From positions 1 to 64,000 of the forward strand of contig JAANYP010000850.1 in the NCBI GenBank assembly GCA_020465985.1: a stretch of DNA of 64,000 nucleotides, given 5' to 3'. The first letter of the stretch is position 1; each line of letters begins with the position of its first letter. The notes beneath the pieces are model-generated. The model saw nothing but the letters and a program-made list of their open reading frames with translations, was not told where the DNA came from and made no database searches. This document shows, piece by piece, positions 10,228 to 20,900 of the stretch. The translations under genes were made by a program, and so were the position numbers. Source of the stretch: Centrapalus pauciflorus (Eukaryota; Streptophyta; Magnoliopsida; Asterales; Asteraceae).

Positions 10228-13006
10228 TCGACTATACTCAGTCAATGAACACAGGCTCTGATACCAAATTGAAACACCCTTCCAACTAATATAGATGTTT
10301 CACGAATAATTTACAATAATTCACGATAAATACTTGCGGAATTGTGGTCAAATTTAAATTTTCAATATACACCAGCCATCGACATGATCCTCCTCACTTT
10401 ACTACCCATCAATATGAAAATTGATGGTGAATCATGGATTAAAGATCAAGGGTTACAATGTTTTAACATTCAAAATTTATAATCGTGAATAGAAGCTATA
10501 TCCATTCCCAGGTGTGAGTCATAACGGAAGTCCACTAAATTCCAATCCCAAGCATGTCAAACCATATACCAAAACAATGGAGTCGTTAGTCAAAGTCCAA
10601 TCCACTATCAATGCGGTCCAGCGTGACCCATTCCTTTTTTCTGAAAGGTTAACAACTAAAGGGTCAACAAAGTTGAGTGAGTTGCTAGATTAGAATGATA
10701 GATGATCTACATGCATGCAACAATAATCAACAAGTATGTCCAACTATCGACAAGATTGAGTGCTCAATTTAGGCTTAGAGCTAGCCCAACATATTGCTCA
10801 ATTTAGGCTTAGAGCTAGCCCAACATATTGCTCAATTGAGACTTAGAGCTAGTCCAACGTGTTGCTCAATTTAGACTTAGAGCTAGTCCAACATATTGCT
10901 CAATTTAGGCTTAGAGCTAGCCCAACATTTCCATGGATATCAAGGTGAGGTCAAATGAAAGATTAACAAGTATAGTGAGGCTCAAGGTGCCTCACATATG
11001 ACCAACGAATCAACATGTAAGAATTGAGAACAAGTTACTATTATCAAGATGTCAACGATTAGTTCAATAATATGTTCAACGAGGTAATCAACAATATGCA
11101 ATGCACATTATGTAACACTAATGCTAGAACTCACAGTGATCGGCTTATAAGATTTTGGCCTCCACAACACGTTCCGAATATAGGCCAATACAAGTTAAAC
11201 CTTAAATCGAAGCATGAATTCTTCAAGTCACACAAGTACTTTGGAACTTCAAAAGTATTCCCAATTATGCAAGCATATGACCTATAGTATCATATTAAAA
11301 GTTGCATGATCATCCCAAACAAAACAATCAAATTATCAAGGCCAAACGTCTCATATTCTACTTTATATCTAGCTGTGAAAAATAGGTTTTAACCTTGTTA
11401 TAGGTAAAGTTATCTTAACATGTTTTAAAGTAAGATAAGGTGTGCTCTTTTATATTTCATATCCAACTTGAATCATCCCGAACGGATCAATAACCAATTC
11501 TATATGAATTTATAAAGTTTGATTCAACATTTTCGCCAACTGCAGGTCAGCCGCAACATCATGCATTTTTGACTTGCTTAACGTCCAATTTAGCTTCATA
11601 TTACTATTGTATATTACAGTACACTCTCTTTGCTTTCCAACGACGTATGGCACATCCAAAACGGAGCTTCGAGTGATTTTATATGAATTTTCCAAAACAG
11701 CATGTCAAGGCTGTCCAAAACTAGAAAATCACAATGATATTTGTCTCGTTTCTCAATTTGACACATATTACGCATTTAAATTCAACTCATATCAACAACA
11801 TATTTATACCAAAGAGTTTACAAATCATTTTGGTCATCCGCACACCAATTTTAAGCCAAAATACATTCAAGACATTTCATCGAACTCTTGGAGTGCGGTT
11901 TAAAAACAAAACATCATTTTGAGCCTTTGTTCGTACTTATTCCCAACCAATACTTGGAATCATTAATATAACATGTTTAGACCATATTATACCCTTTCAA
12001 CACATGTAAAACATAAAAGATCATTCATTGATTCATATAAACACTTTTGATTTCATAAATGGGTTAAAACCCAAATCATCTCTTAAAATCTCCAAATGAG
12101 CTTTTATTTAAATCCATTTAATTCCATACCAATATATAACATATTTGAATCATATATACCATATAAACCATGTATTTGATGCAATCCAACCTCTATACAC
12201 CACTGGAGCTCAAATGGAGCTTCAAATTGGGTTTTCACTCCAATCACCAATTCAACTCAATCAATCACGTATTTATGTCTCAAATATGATTATAAACCAT
12301 AAACAATAACATATACTTGATATTAGAGTCATTTGCTAACTCAATCCAACAAAACTCATTTAGGATTCCATCCTCCAAAATGGTGAAATGGAAAAGAAAT
12401 GAAAGAGATGAATAAAAGAGATGATTATACCTTCCAAGATGATACCAAAATCTGATTTTGAAGCTTTAATCTTCACTTTGATGATCAATCTAGCAAGAAC
12501 CCTAACTATTTCTCTTCTTTTCTCTCTAGATGCAAGAATGAGTGTGTGTGCAAATGTGTGTGTGTTTGCATACGTTCAAAGAAAAGGGAAAAGGGGAAAG
12601 AGTTTGACCATTTGCCACTTTGCCCCTCTAACTTATCTCTCACACACGCTAGGTCCCTCCATTAAAACATCTTTTATTTAACAAATACTACCCACAATGC
12701 TATAACTTGCATTTATTTAATAATTCATTGCCCAAAAGAGTTATTTTGACATAATTATATTAAATATATTTAAACACCACATTAATCACTTTTTATGTCA
12801 TTACTAATCATCATTTACTTTCAAAATACATTACCTATTTTTGTCATTTCAGGACAACCCAACATTTTATTTTTCTTTAATCATTCAAGTCTCAATAATA
12901 GCAATCATCGCTTATATTTGGTAATTAAATCTTAATATTGCACTGAAGCTCACAATTATAATTGTTTCACAAAGTTAATTACCTTTTTAATTATTGGGGT
13001 GCTACA
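10228..13006 (-). mobile_element. Ty3/gypsy element A: 5' LTR and primer site, rest displaced
   Basis: The minus strand shows an LTR (13006-10270, 2737 bp) that begins TGTAGCACCCC and ends GGGTGTTTCA. Two bases later comes TTGGTATCAGAGCC (10267-10254), a second initiator-Met primer site. The interior is broken off after 26 more bases by element 1. The LTR start resembles the TGTAACACCCC ends common in Tekay-type chromoviruses, and multi-kilobase LTRs are normal for them. No coding sequence remains in the window. The small open frames in the LTR, for example 12421-12681, look like chance. Confidence 0.65.
10761..10930. repeat. Five-copy 34-bp tandem repeat inside LTR A
   Basis: The unit TGCTCAATTTAGGCTTAGAG plus 14 further bases recurs at 10761, 10795, 10829, 10863 and 10897 with an exact 34-base period. 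Copies 3 and 4 differ from the others at a few positions (GGC to GAC, CCC to TCC). Subrepeats are common in the U3 part of plant LTRs. Confidence 0.85.
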
Positions 13007-13321
13007 GTACGTGTAACCAATAACTATGGTGATATGTCAGTTTTTGCTGATTCAAACGACAACGTGACACGTTTTTAACAACATGATGCTTACGTGGATT
13101 TACGTGGATTTTGGTCTATATAAATAATTTAGAAAATCCACATAAGCATATATATTTTTTAATACTTCTAAAAACAGAAATGACGATCTTTACCGGTAGA
13201 ACCGGTAACCGGTAATCAAAAGTACCATCTTAACAATAAATTTTAAGTACAAGTACCAATGGGATAAAAAAAACTAGATTAGTCATTTGAGTAATTTCAG
13301 AAAAGTAACATACATTTGTAC
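13007..13321. other. Spacer between gypsy LTRs, with a small fold-back
   Basis: No coding sequence is seen. GCTTACGTGG (from 13088), with a second TACGTGGATTTT beside it, can pair with AAAATCCACATAAGC at 13133-13147 around a TATATAAATA core (13117-13126). At about 13190-13215 there are overlapping ACCGGT words. It could be a small fold-back element or the edge of another LTR. Confidence 0.4.
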
Positions 13322-13881
13322 TGTGAAGACCACCCCTTACGGGGCAGTCTTAAGCGACTAGGTCCCACAATTTGCAATACGATATCAATCATAACTAAGA
13401 TAGAGTAATTAAGTTGCGGAATTAGAATTACAATACAAACATTAGGATTAAGTTTAATACAACTTTAGTACGGGTTAAAGTGTTCAAATTAAACTTATAA
13501 AGGTAAAAGACTAGTCTAATACATATCATCATACAATCAAAGCAATTCTACCCAAACCACCACAATTATCATCTGCAAATTTGTACCAATAGGTCCTTTG
13601 AGTAGTGGTCTATGAAAACTTCACTTGACCTTGGAACACCTAAAAACTAGGTCCGGCAGGTGCTTTTCCTTTGTCTTTACCTGCAAAGAGATTTAATAAC
13701 AACTGTAAGCAATTCTTAGTGAGATTATAGATTTATCAGATTACATGCATTACAACAAGGAGGAATGTGGGTAACAAGCGTGATATAACTTGACTGCCGC
13801 CACAGCCACACAAGATTGAGACATAGTATATAAGTACAGGAATGATGTTGAGGTCACGCTAATGCTTTTAGTGGAAGCTAT
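13322..13881 (-). repeat. Distal part of the 3' LTR of element B
   Basis: The minus strand ends with GGGTGGTCTTCACA at 13322. No gene is seen. A short hairpin CCCCTTACGGGG lies at 13334-13345. The part is assigned to LTR B because it is cut by the insertion at 13882 and because the flanks GCTAT (13877-13881) and GTTAT (28686-28690) nearly match. Confidence 0.5.
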
Positions 13882-15437
13882 TGATATGATGTCATTTTTA
13901 TATGTTTCTCGTATCATTTTGTCTTACATTTTAGCGGTTTCAGCCTCGTTATACGTGGAAATGGTATTAATTTGCTTCATATTTGTATTTCGTAGGTTTG
14001 AAGCCGCCATGTTACCAAATAGATGAAAAATGAAGCGAAAACGTTGAATTCACGGATTTAGTCGTCCTCCCTTGAAGCTGGAATTAGTTTGTCATAGCCA
14101 GTCAGGTCGTGACCATGACTTTTGTCGTGATCACGACGCGTCAAATCTGATTAAATAGAGAGTAGCGGCCAAATTAGGGTTAACTTCGTTTTTATCATAG
14201 TGTAGTCGTCTTTTTCACACACTTTAAGGTGCGATTAGTAGGTGTAAGTAGGGTTTTCGATTTTGTATCATAGTTAGGGTTAGATTAGCTAAAGCATTCG
14301 GTTATTGGAGTAGATTAAAGCATTCAGTTGCAGTTTATAATGAGTTTTTCATCCCGATTTTGGTACACACTTTACGATTTACTTTCTGTAATAGATTTCG
14401 TTTATTTTATTGTTATTAGCATGATTAGTGAGTACTTTAGTTAAACACTTGCTTGGGTTACATTTTTATATGGATTGGTGGAGTATTTTAATGGTTTTAG
14501 TTGAAAATTGTTTGATTCATTTATGTATCTTTTATTCATACGATTAATGTTGGTAGAATCAGTGTTATAATTGATTCTCAAGTATTATTGTGACAATGAT
14601 TATTGATTATAAATTCTGATTTTATAAACTTAATCAAATTTAAGTGATTTATCAATTGGTTGTTATTTCTAGCATTATTGTGATTATGAGATAGTGACTA
14701 GTTAATAAATTGTGAAATCATTGTATGCAAATTAGTCCTTAGAAATATTGTGATCATAGGATTAGTTTAATTTTTGATTTCCTTGGACTTGATTATTTTT
14801 ATGCAGCTAAATTGAATATTTAGAGTTATTTCCGAGCGCTTGACGTGTAGACAATTTTAATCTCTAAAAGCTAGATTTAGTTGACCTAATTAATCGTAAA
14901 AGACCTTTTCTGTTGATTTTAAGAAATTGGGGAATACTGGAGAACTCCATACTTGATTTTCTTAAATTAATTGAACATGTCCATGAATCGGTTTTACATC
15001 AAAGTTTCAAACTCTTGAACTTGAAAGATTAACTCAGTTGGATTAAATTCTAACTTACTTTTCTTTGACAAAAAACATCTAATGTGTTTTTACACCTTTT
15101 TACTCCATTAATCCTAAAAAAATGTATCCAAGTGAATGCTGCTTTTTATATATCTAATATTTCCTTGTTTTAGTCTTATAGCTTATAACCTTTAGTAATC
15201 GGCTAGATAGTTTAAATATTTAGGTTTAGTTACATCCTCATCCTTTCTAAATGGCTAGATATTAGTGACAATCCAAATATCGGTAACTCGATTCTATTCG
15301 TCATTCCCTGAGTTCGATAATTCCCGAGGTCAGCTTCAAGCTGTACTAGTTACGACTGGTACACTGCCAGTGGTATTTGGTATAACTTAGGCTTTCTTCA
15401 TTTCTTTTAATTTTTATTGACAAATCCGCGAAGATGA
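13882..15437 (+). repeat. Left LTR of the Athila-like composite
   Basis: The run starts TGATATGATGTCATTT and ends GCGAAGATGA, where the right copy has GCGAAGATCA, so the terminal CA seems mutated. It aligns over its whole 1.56 kb with the reverse complement of 27107-28685, with roughly 7 differences per 100 bases where I compared them. GTCGTGATCACGAC lies at about 14134. No primer-binding site follows, only AAATGG and then unrelated bases. Confidence 0.8.
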
Positions 15438-17508
15438 AAATGGGGTGGCCCATGCAGGTCTTGGTTTCAATGCTTGTACTTGGTTCATGCCTTACTGGTG
15501 CTTCAATGATTCACATATGTGTCTGGGATCGAGTTTTTGTGCTTAAAGTACAGCTAGTATCCACTGAATTGAACTGATGATGTATGTTGTGATTTTATTT
15601 TTTTGTCTGTTGGGTCGTGGTCAATGTAGTGATCACGACACTCCCCATGACCAGCCCTTTTTAAATTTCATCAGGAACTTTAGTAGTGATCAACGTAGCG
15701 ATCGCTATTGCCCTCACGACATCACAATTTTCCCACATGCTGACCATTACATCCCTCACGACTCTTCCTTCCTTTGATACTCACGATTCTCAGTTGTCTA
15801 AAACCCCCCAAACCCCTCTTTTTTTCTTCCTGCGATATCTCCTCTGCCTCACACACCCACGCACAAAGGCACCGATGAACCGTAACACCATTCTCCTTCA
15901 CGACCTCTAGGGTTTTACACGCCGCTTTCATTTCTCCATCATTGTTCCTCTCTTCTTACCCACGCACAGAATAATCACGCATCTGGTCACAGGTCTTCGC
16001 TCCCCCACTCTGATTTTTACATGTTTGAGTAGTGAACTGAGGTAAGGTTTAGCAAATTGATACTCAGCTATGTTTTCTTCTTGCATCCTAGGGTTCAGTC
16101 TATCTGATAATTTCAATTTTTTTAAACCCTAGTTGATATTGTGGCTTGCTGAGTTGCTATTTAATTTTGGTTGTTGAGCACTTTGAGGTTTCATTGATGT
16201 ATGTCGGCTCTTAATCAATATTAAATGCCAAGGGTTCAAATTATGTCGGCTCTTAATCTCATTGATTTATGTTGATCTGAGTACTGCTCTATGTTTGAGG
16301 ATGCTCATTTGCTCAATTTAACCTTGTTAAGGATTCTGTTAGGCATGTTTGTAAATAATGTGATCTGTTTAGTGAGTTTTATTGCTGATTTTATATCTTT
16401 TGAGCTTTGTTGGCCTGTTTGGCATAATTAAAGCATTCTGGTCATTGTATAGATCTGTATATGTTTCTGGTTTTGAACACCATGACACATCGAAGCTTAA
16501 GCTCATCTTTCTGATTCCTAGGCAGACATTAATGTCTGTAGTGAGCTACATATTGGTTATACTTATCAGATTGGACCACTAGTTTTTGCATCAAACTCTT
16601 TCTTGATCGTGTGCTTAATTTAAATCTAATTAGTGCTTGTTTTTAGGAATATTCTGATTTGGGTTCAATTCAATTTTACTTGCGAGCACTTGAAATGTCG
16701 TTGATAATCTGATTATCTCCTTGGTTGAGCTCTGATTCATGATTTAGGCGCGCTGACACATAGTTCTTCATGGAAATATTTGAGTATGTTGTTTTGGCCC
16801 TAATGATTTCAGCATTGTTTCATGTAGCTATTCGTTTATTCTATTTAGTATTGTTGCGAATCAAATTGCTCGAGTTAGGTTTATATGTGCTTCAGTTCCA
16901 TTACTCAAAAACCATCAACCTGATTCGTAAGATCATCTGTCAGATTTTAGTTTTGAATATTGATGTTTGTGATTGGTTAGAGTTCTGATTTTTGCATATC
17001 AGTATTAAGCCTAGTTTTTGCATCAATTTTATGCCTATTGTACACATGTTTCCTTTTCTTCTTGTTTCCTCTTGTATATATTTTGTTAGTTTTAATTTTA
17101 GTTAAATGTCTAGTCTTATTTAGTTAGCTTTAAATCTAATGTGTGTCAGTTTATTTGTATAGTTTTGTTTCATTCATATTTTCTTGAGGTTATTTACTTT
17201 TTTTTTTTAGTTCCTTAAGTTAGGATTTTTGCTTGTTCAAAGTTTTAGTGGAGTCTTGATACCATGGTGACTTATGTATGGTCTTAGGAAATTGAGTGGT
17301 TTGCATATATCTTTTTTTGTCATTGCTTATACTTAGTCATTGTTAGTTCTTATTTATTTGTTCTTGTTTTTGCATATATTTTTTATCATTGTTTTATTTT
17401 AGTCCAATAGTCTAGAGTAGTCGATGTCATTATGCCCTTTAGGTCATGTGAAGTGTTCGTGAGCCATGCTTTCCTAGTTATGTTCCAATATGTTTTTATC
17501 TTGCAAGT
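15438..17508 (+). other. Leader of the left Athila-like copy, with a probable intron
   Basis: After the LTR comes untranslated sequence with several GTCGTGATCACGAC-like words (15614-15720), then a CT-rich leader (15830-16030). A good 5' splice site CTGAGGTAAGG has its GT at 16042. About 1.46 kb of T-rich sequence without a long frame follows, ending TTTTTATCTTGCAAGT just before the ATG at 17509 (AG at 17506-17507). The shape is that of a leader intron. The acceptor is AAG rather than CAG. Confidence 0.5.
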
Positions 17509-17703
17509 ATGGCACGCAAAAGAACACGAGCTCGCATAGCTACACCACCGCCTTCCCCTGAGTCGTCCTCACCTCCTCGTGCTCAACCTAATACTCCACT
17601 ACCTCAGAACAACCTCCACCGGTGGTTACAGTTTCAGGATCCCATCCATCGCAAAAATCTTCGGTCTCTTTTCTATAGACCCGCACACACCCTCCTCCAT
17701 TGA
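17509..17703 (+). pseudogene. Truncated Athila-like Gag start
   Basis: The frame of 64 codons begins MARKRTRARIATPPPSPESS and goes on to WLQFQDPIHRKNLRSLF. A basic, proline/serine-rich start and a 'W.F.DP.HR' segment resemble the beginning of Athila ORF1. It stops at 17703, where the sequence changes to material of the opposite orientation (GCTCAAGTGTGGGG on the minus strand at 17763-17750). So only the first part of the gene remains. No promoter other than the LTR is evident. Confidence 0.45.
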
Positions 17704-18366
17704 TTCTCTAGACTATTGGACATTTTCTTTTCTTATCTTTAATAACCCCACACTTGAGCATTGCTTGTCCTCAAGCAAACCTGCTCAAAAATATCCTACG
17801 TTAAATCTCGTCTCAAATAACTCTCTCAATCATATCACACATATAGACTCTAAAGCAATAAAGATCAATAAAAGATTGCATTTGAGACTAACAATCGCAA
17901 GAAAGAACTATCTAAACCAAGAGACGCAAAAACTATAAGATAGCATGTTAGATACTTTCGAACCTAGCAGCATGAATTAACACCTCACAAAGATTTCACC
18001 CAACACTCATACGTGTATAGGCTAATGTGTATATATGCATGAAAAATCCACTCGGTGCCAAACATGTCAACAATATAAGCATAGGCTTGAAAATAAATCA
18101 CATCTCCATCACATGTAATGAAAACTCAGCACATAAAGGACTTATGGAATGTAAGGAGGCTAAGGCTAAGGGTGTTGATAATATGGGAAAAAGTGGGAAA
18201 AAACAAAACAAACGAAACCGATATGACAGAAGAGAAGGCAGCCGAACACAACTAGAAATACCAAAACTATGTACAAAAAGAACCATGAATAACAAAAATA
18301 AAACTAACATCTAATTATATATACATACAATTTTCATATGAGCTAGCCCAATTAAAACTTCACACA
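17704..18366 (-). other. Remnant of an Athila-type 3' region, minus strand
   Basis: Minus strand 17778-17750 reads CTTGAGGACAAGCAATGCTC and then AAGTGTGGGG, a signature of the region after pol in Athila/Tat elements. The remainder is AT-rich without a gene. It lies in the opposite orientation to the leader and gag start just left of it, so the junction near 17720-17740 is a rearrangement breakpoint. Confidence 0.5.
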
Positions 18367-19930
18367 TGGCCAACCAAGGATTTTCTTTCTTTCTTTCTTT
18401 TTTTTTTTAATTTTAAACCTTTCCTAATTCTTTTTTTTTTTTTTAATTTTGGTTTTATATTCATTTTAAAATTTTCATATTCTTTTTATTTTTATTTTTA
18501 ATTTTGGTTTTTTTTATGTTAAAATTTTCATATTTTTGTAATTTTAAACTTTTTCATAATACACTCTTATCTTTGTGTTATCTTTTATTTAACGCCTTTA
18601 TTTGAATAGATTTTTGTTTAGTTCTCTTTTAACATTTATTATAACAATATTTTCTTACACATTTAAAATTATGTTTTTAATTATATATACGTTTGAAGTT
18701 ATCTTTTGAAATTATTATGTTATTTTTAATTGTATGAAAAAAAAATTATTATTAAAATGCACAATACAAAATTCTCATTAAATTGCTTTATAATTAAAAT
18801 ATAAACTAAATAATATTCAAATTTTGTTGAAACATGACCAACCATGATTGGTTGTTTTTTTTTCTTTTTTCTTCTAATTTTAAACTTTTCATAATACACT
18901 CTTATCTTTGTGTTATTTTTATTTAATGTCTTTATTCTAATAAACTTTTGTTTAATCCTCTTAACATTTATCATTACAAAATTTTCTTACACATTTAAAA
19001 TTATGATTTTATTTACACATATGTTTGAAGTTATCTTTTGAAACTATATTTTTTTCTTTTTAAATTTTAAACTTTTCATAATACACCATTTTATTTGTGT
19101 TATATATTGTTTAATGCATTTATTTTAATAAATTTTTGTTTAGTCCTCTTTTAAAAATTATTATTACCAAATTTTCTTACACATTTAAAGTTATGATTTT
19201 ATTTATACATATGTTTGAAGTTATCTTTTGAAAGTATTATATTTTGTTTGATTATATGAAAAATACTTTATTATTTAAATGCACGATACAAAATTATAAT
19301 GCAATTGTTTTATAATTAAAATGCAACTATTTAATATTTGGATTTTTTTATTAAATATTTATCATGTATAACATTGAACGTTCAAACAATTCAAACAAAT
19401 AGTGAAATTGGAAAGCTGATATTTCAAAAAACAAAACATATGATATTGTCTTATGATAGGCTTTCTAGATTTTGCAATGCTAGATTTACAAACAATGTCT
19501 TATTAAATCGGATCGGAACCAGAATTAACTAATTAAATATTCATAACCATGATATGAAAATTTTATATTGAATCGTCAATTTAATTTGTTGGTTTTACGA
19601 TCAAATCAAAAAAATTTATAACGATATGGATCAACCAACCACGTTTTTTTTTGTTACTTTTAAATTTAAATTTTTTATATCAGACACTTGTCTTAGTGTT
19701 ATCTTTTATTTAACCCTTTTATTTTCATAAATTTTCGTTTAGTACTCTTTTAACATTTATTATTACAACATTTTCTTACACACTTAAAATTATGATTTTA
19801 AATGTTTGGAGTTATCTTTTGAAACTATTATGTTATGTTTAATTGTATGAAAAAAACTTTATTATTCAAATGCACGATACAAATTCTAATGCAATTGTTT
19901 TATAATCAAAATGTAACTATTTAATATTTA
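18367..19930. repeat. AT-rich block with four degenerate copies of a unit
   Basis: A unit beginning near TTTTCATAATACACTCTTAT and continuing with TTATTTAACGCCTTTATTT, a TTTTGTTTAGT box and CATTTAAAATTATG starts near 18551, 18887, 19072 and 19676. Copies differ in length and by point changes. Long T runs start the block. No gene is seen, and the small frames are chance. Confidence 0.6.
19375..19620. repeat. Left arm of an inverted repeat (partner 23050-23290)
   Basis: The arm contains AAACAAATAGTGAAATTGGA and TTAAATCGGATCGGAACC. The reverse complements TCCAATTTCACTATTTGTTT and GGTTCCGATCCGATTTAA lie at about 23262-23281 and 23147-23164. The outer Mutator-type element sits between the arms. 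Similarity is clear but imperfect, with several indels. Confidence 0.6.
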
Positions 19931-20521
19931 ATTTTTTGAGTTAATTACAAAAATGGTCCCTATGGTTTGTCCTAAAATTTGGATTTGGTCCCTGAACTTT
20001 CAATTTTGCAGAAACGGTCATTATTTTCATAGTTTGTTTGCAATTTTGGTCCCTCAACCAATTAACTTTTCTAATATGACAAAATTACCCTTATTTTGAT
20101 GCAAACTATAGGGACCATTTCTACAATTAAATTTTTAAGCCTTTTTTATTCTTAATTAAATAAATTATTGGGTAAATTACAAATTTCGTCCCTATGGTTT
20201 ATAGCAAATTACGGATCCCGTCCCTCTATAGAAGAAATTACAAATTCGATGTCTGTGGTTAACATTTTGTTACGGATTTGGTCCTTTGACCGGTCATTTT
20301 TTTTAAAATGACCATTTTACCCTTAAGAATATTATAAAATTAAGTAATGAACTTTATTTTTCATACAATTAAAGAATAAAATAATAAAAATTAATATTAA
20401 AAACAAAAATGAAATCAAACCATCAAAAGTACTTTCTCTCTGCAACTAATCTATCCTCTCACCTATTTTCTTACTCCCTTCCTCCGGTTTGAATATTCCT
20501 GAACCAATGCCCTAAACAACC

Positions 20522-20692
20522 ATGGCCTCTCGATCAACCGCGAATGTTTGTCAAATTCTTTCGCATAACCTGTTTCCAGCACATCACATTTCAAACTCAG
20601 TGAGTTCCAAGTTCAGAAGTTATGGTGATGCCACCAGTCCCGCAAATACCGTCGGAATTCCAACCAAAGTCTATAAAACTCCGGCGACCTGA
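20522..20692 (+). CDS. Small open frame in the Pack-MULE, origin unknown
   Basis: Fifty-six codons start MASRSTANVCQILSHNLF and end KVYKTPAT before TGA. The product is rich in serine, alanine and arginine with almost no acidic residues at the start, like an organelle-targeting presequence. I do not recognise the gene. GC content and codon use differ from the surrounding AT-rich DNA, suggesting it is captured exon sequence. It could be the first exon of a host gene, or chance. Confidence 0.3.
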   Translation: MASRSTANVCQILSHNLFPAHHISNSVSSKFRSYGDATSPANTVGIPTKVYKTPAT

Positions 20693-20752
20693 GATCCATA
20701 GGACCACCTCTACTAGCTTCTTCCATGTCTTCTGAAATGCATGGTCAATATT

Positions 20753-20900
20753 TTAGGTGATGTTGACGAGGTCAAAGAGAGAGAAAGCAAGCAAGAGTAT
20801 AGCCTTCTTTGTGACTGGATGAAGCAACAGCTTGGTGACAAAGTTGCAAAAGTGCAAATCTTGAACCGTTTGAGCTCGTCCCCTTGTGTCCGGCAAATTT
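20753..20900 (+). pseudogene. Captured HSP90 fragment (plastid HSP90C-like)
   Basis: The plus strand encodes LGDVDEVKERESKQEY followed by LLCDWMKQQLGDKVAKVQ and NRLSSSPC, close to the C-terminal client-binding part of organellar HSP90, most like the plastid isoform. The match runs on in a shifted frame to SGKF, with a deletion of about 7 bases after SSPCV, so the fragment is not functional. The codons upstream (20690-20752) contain stops and do not match HSP90. TTTTAG just before the match resembles a retained 3' splice site, which points to capture from genomic DNA rather than from mRNA. Identification is from memory of the family motif. Confidence 0.75.
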
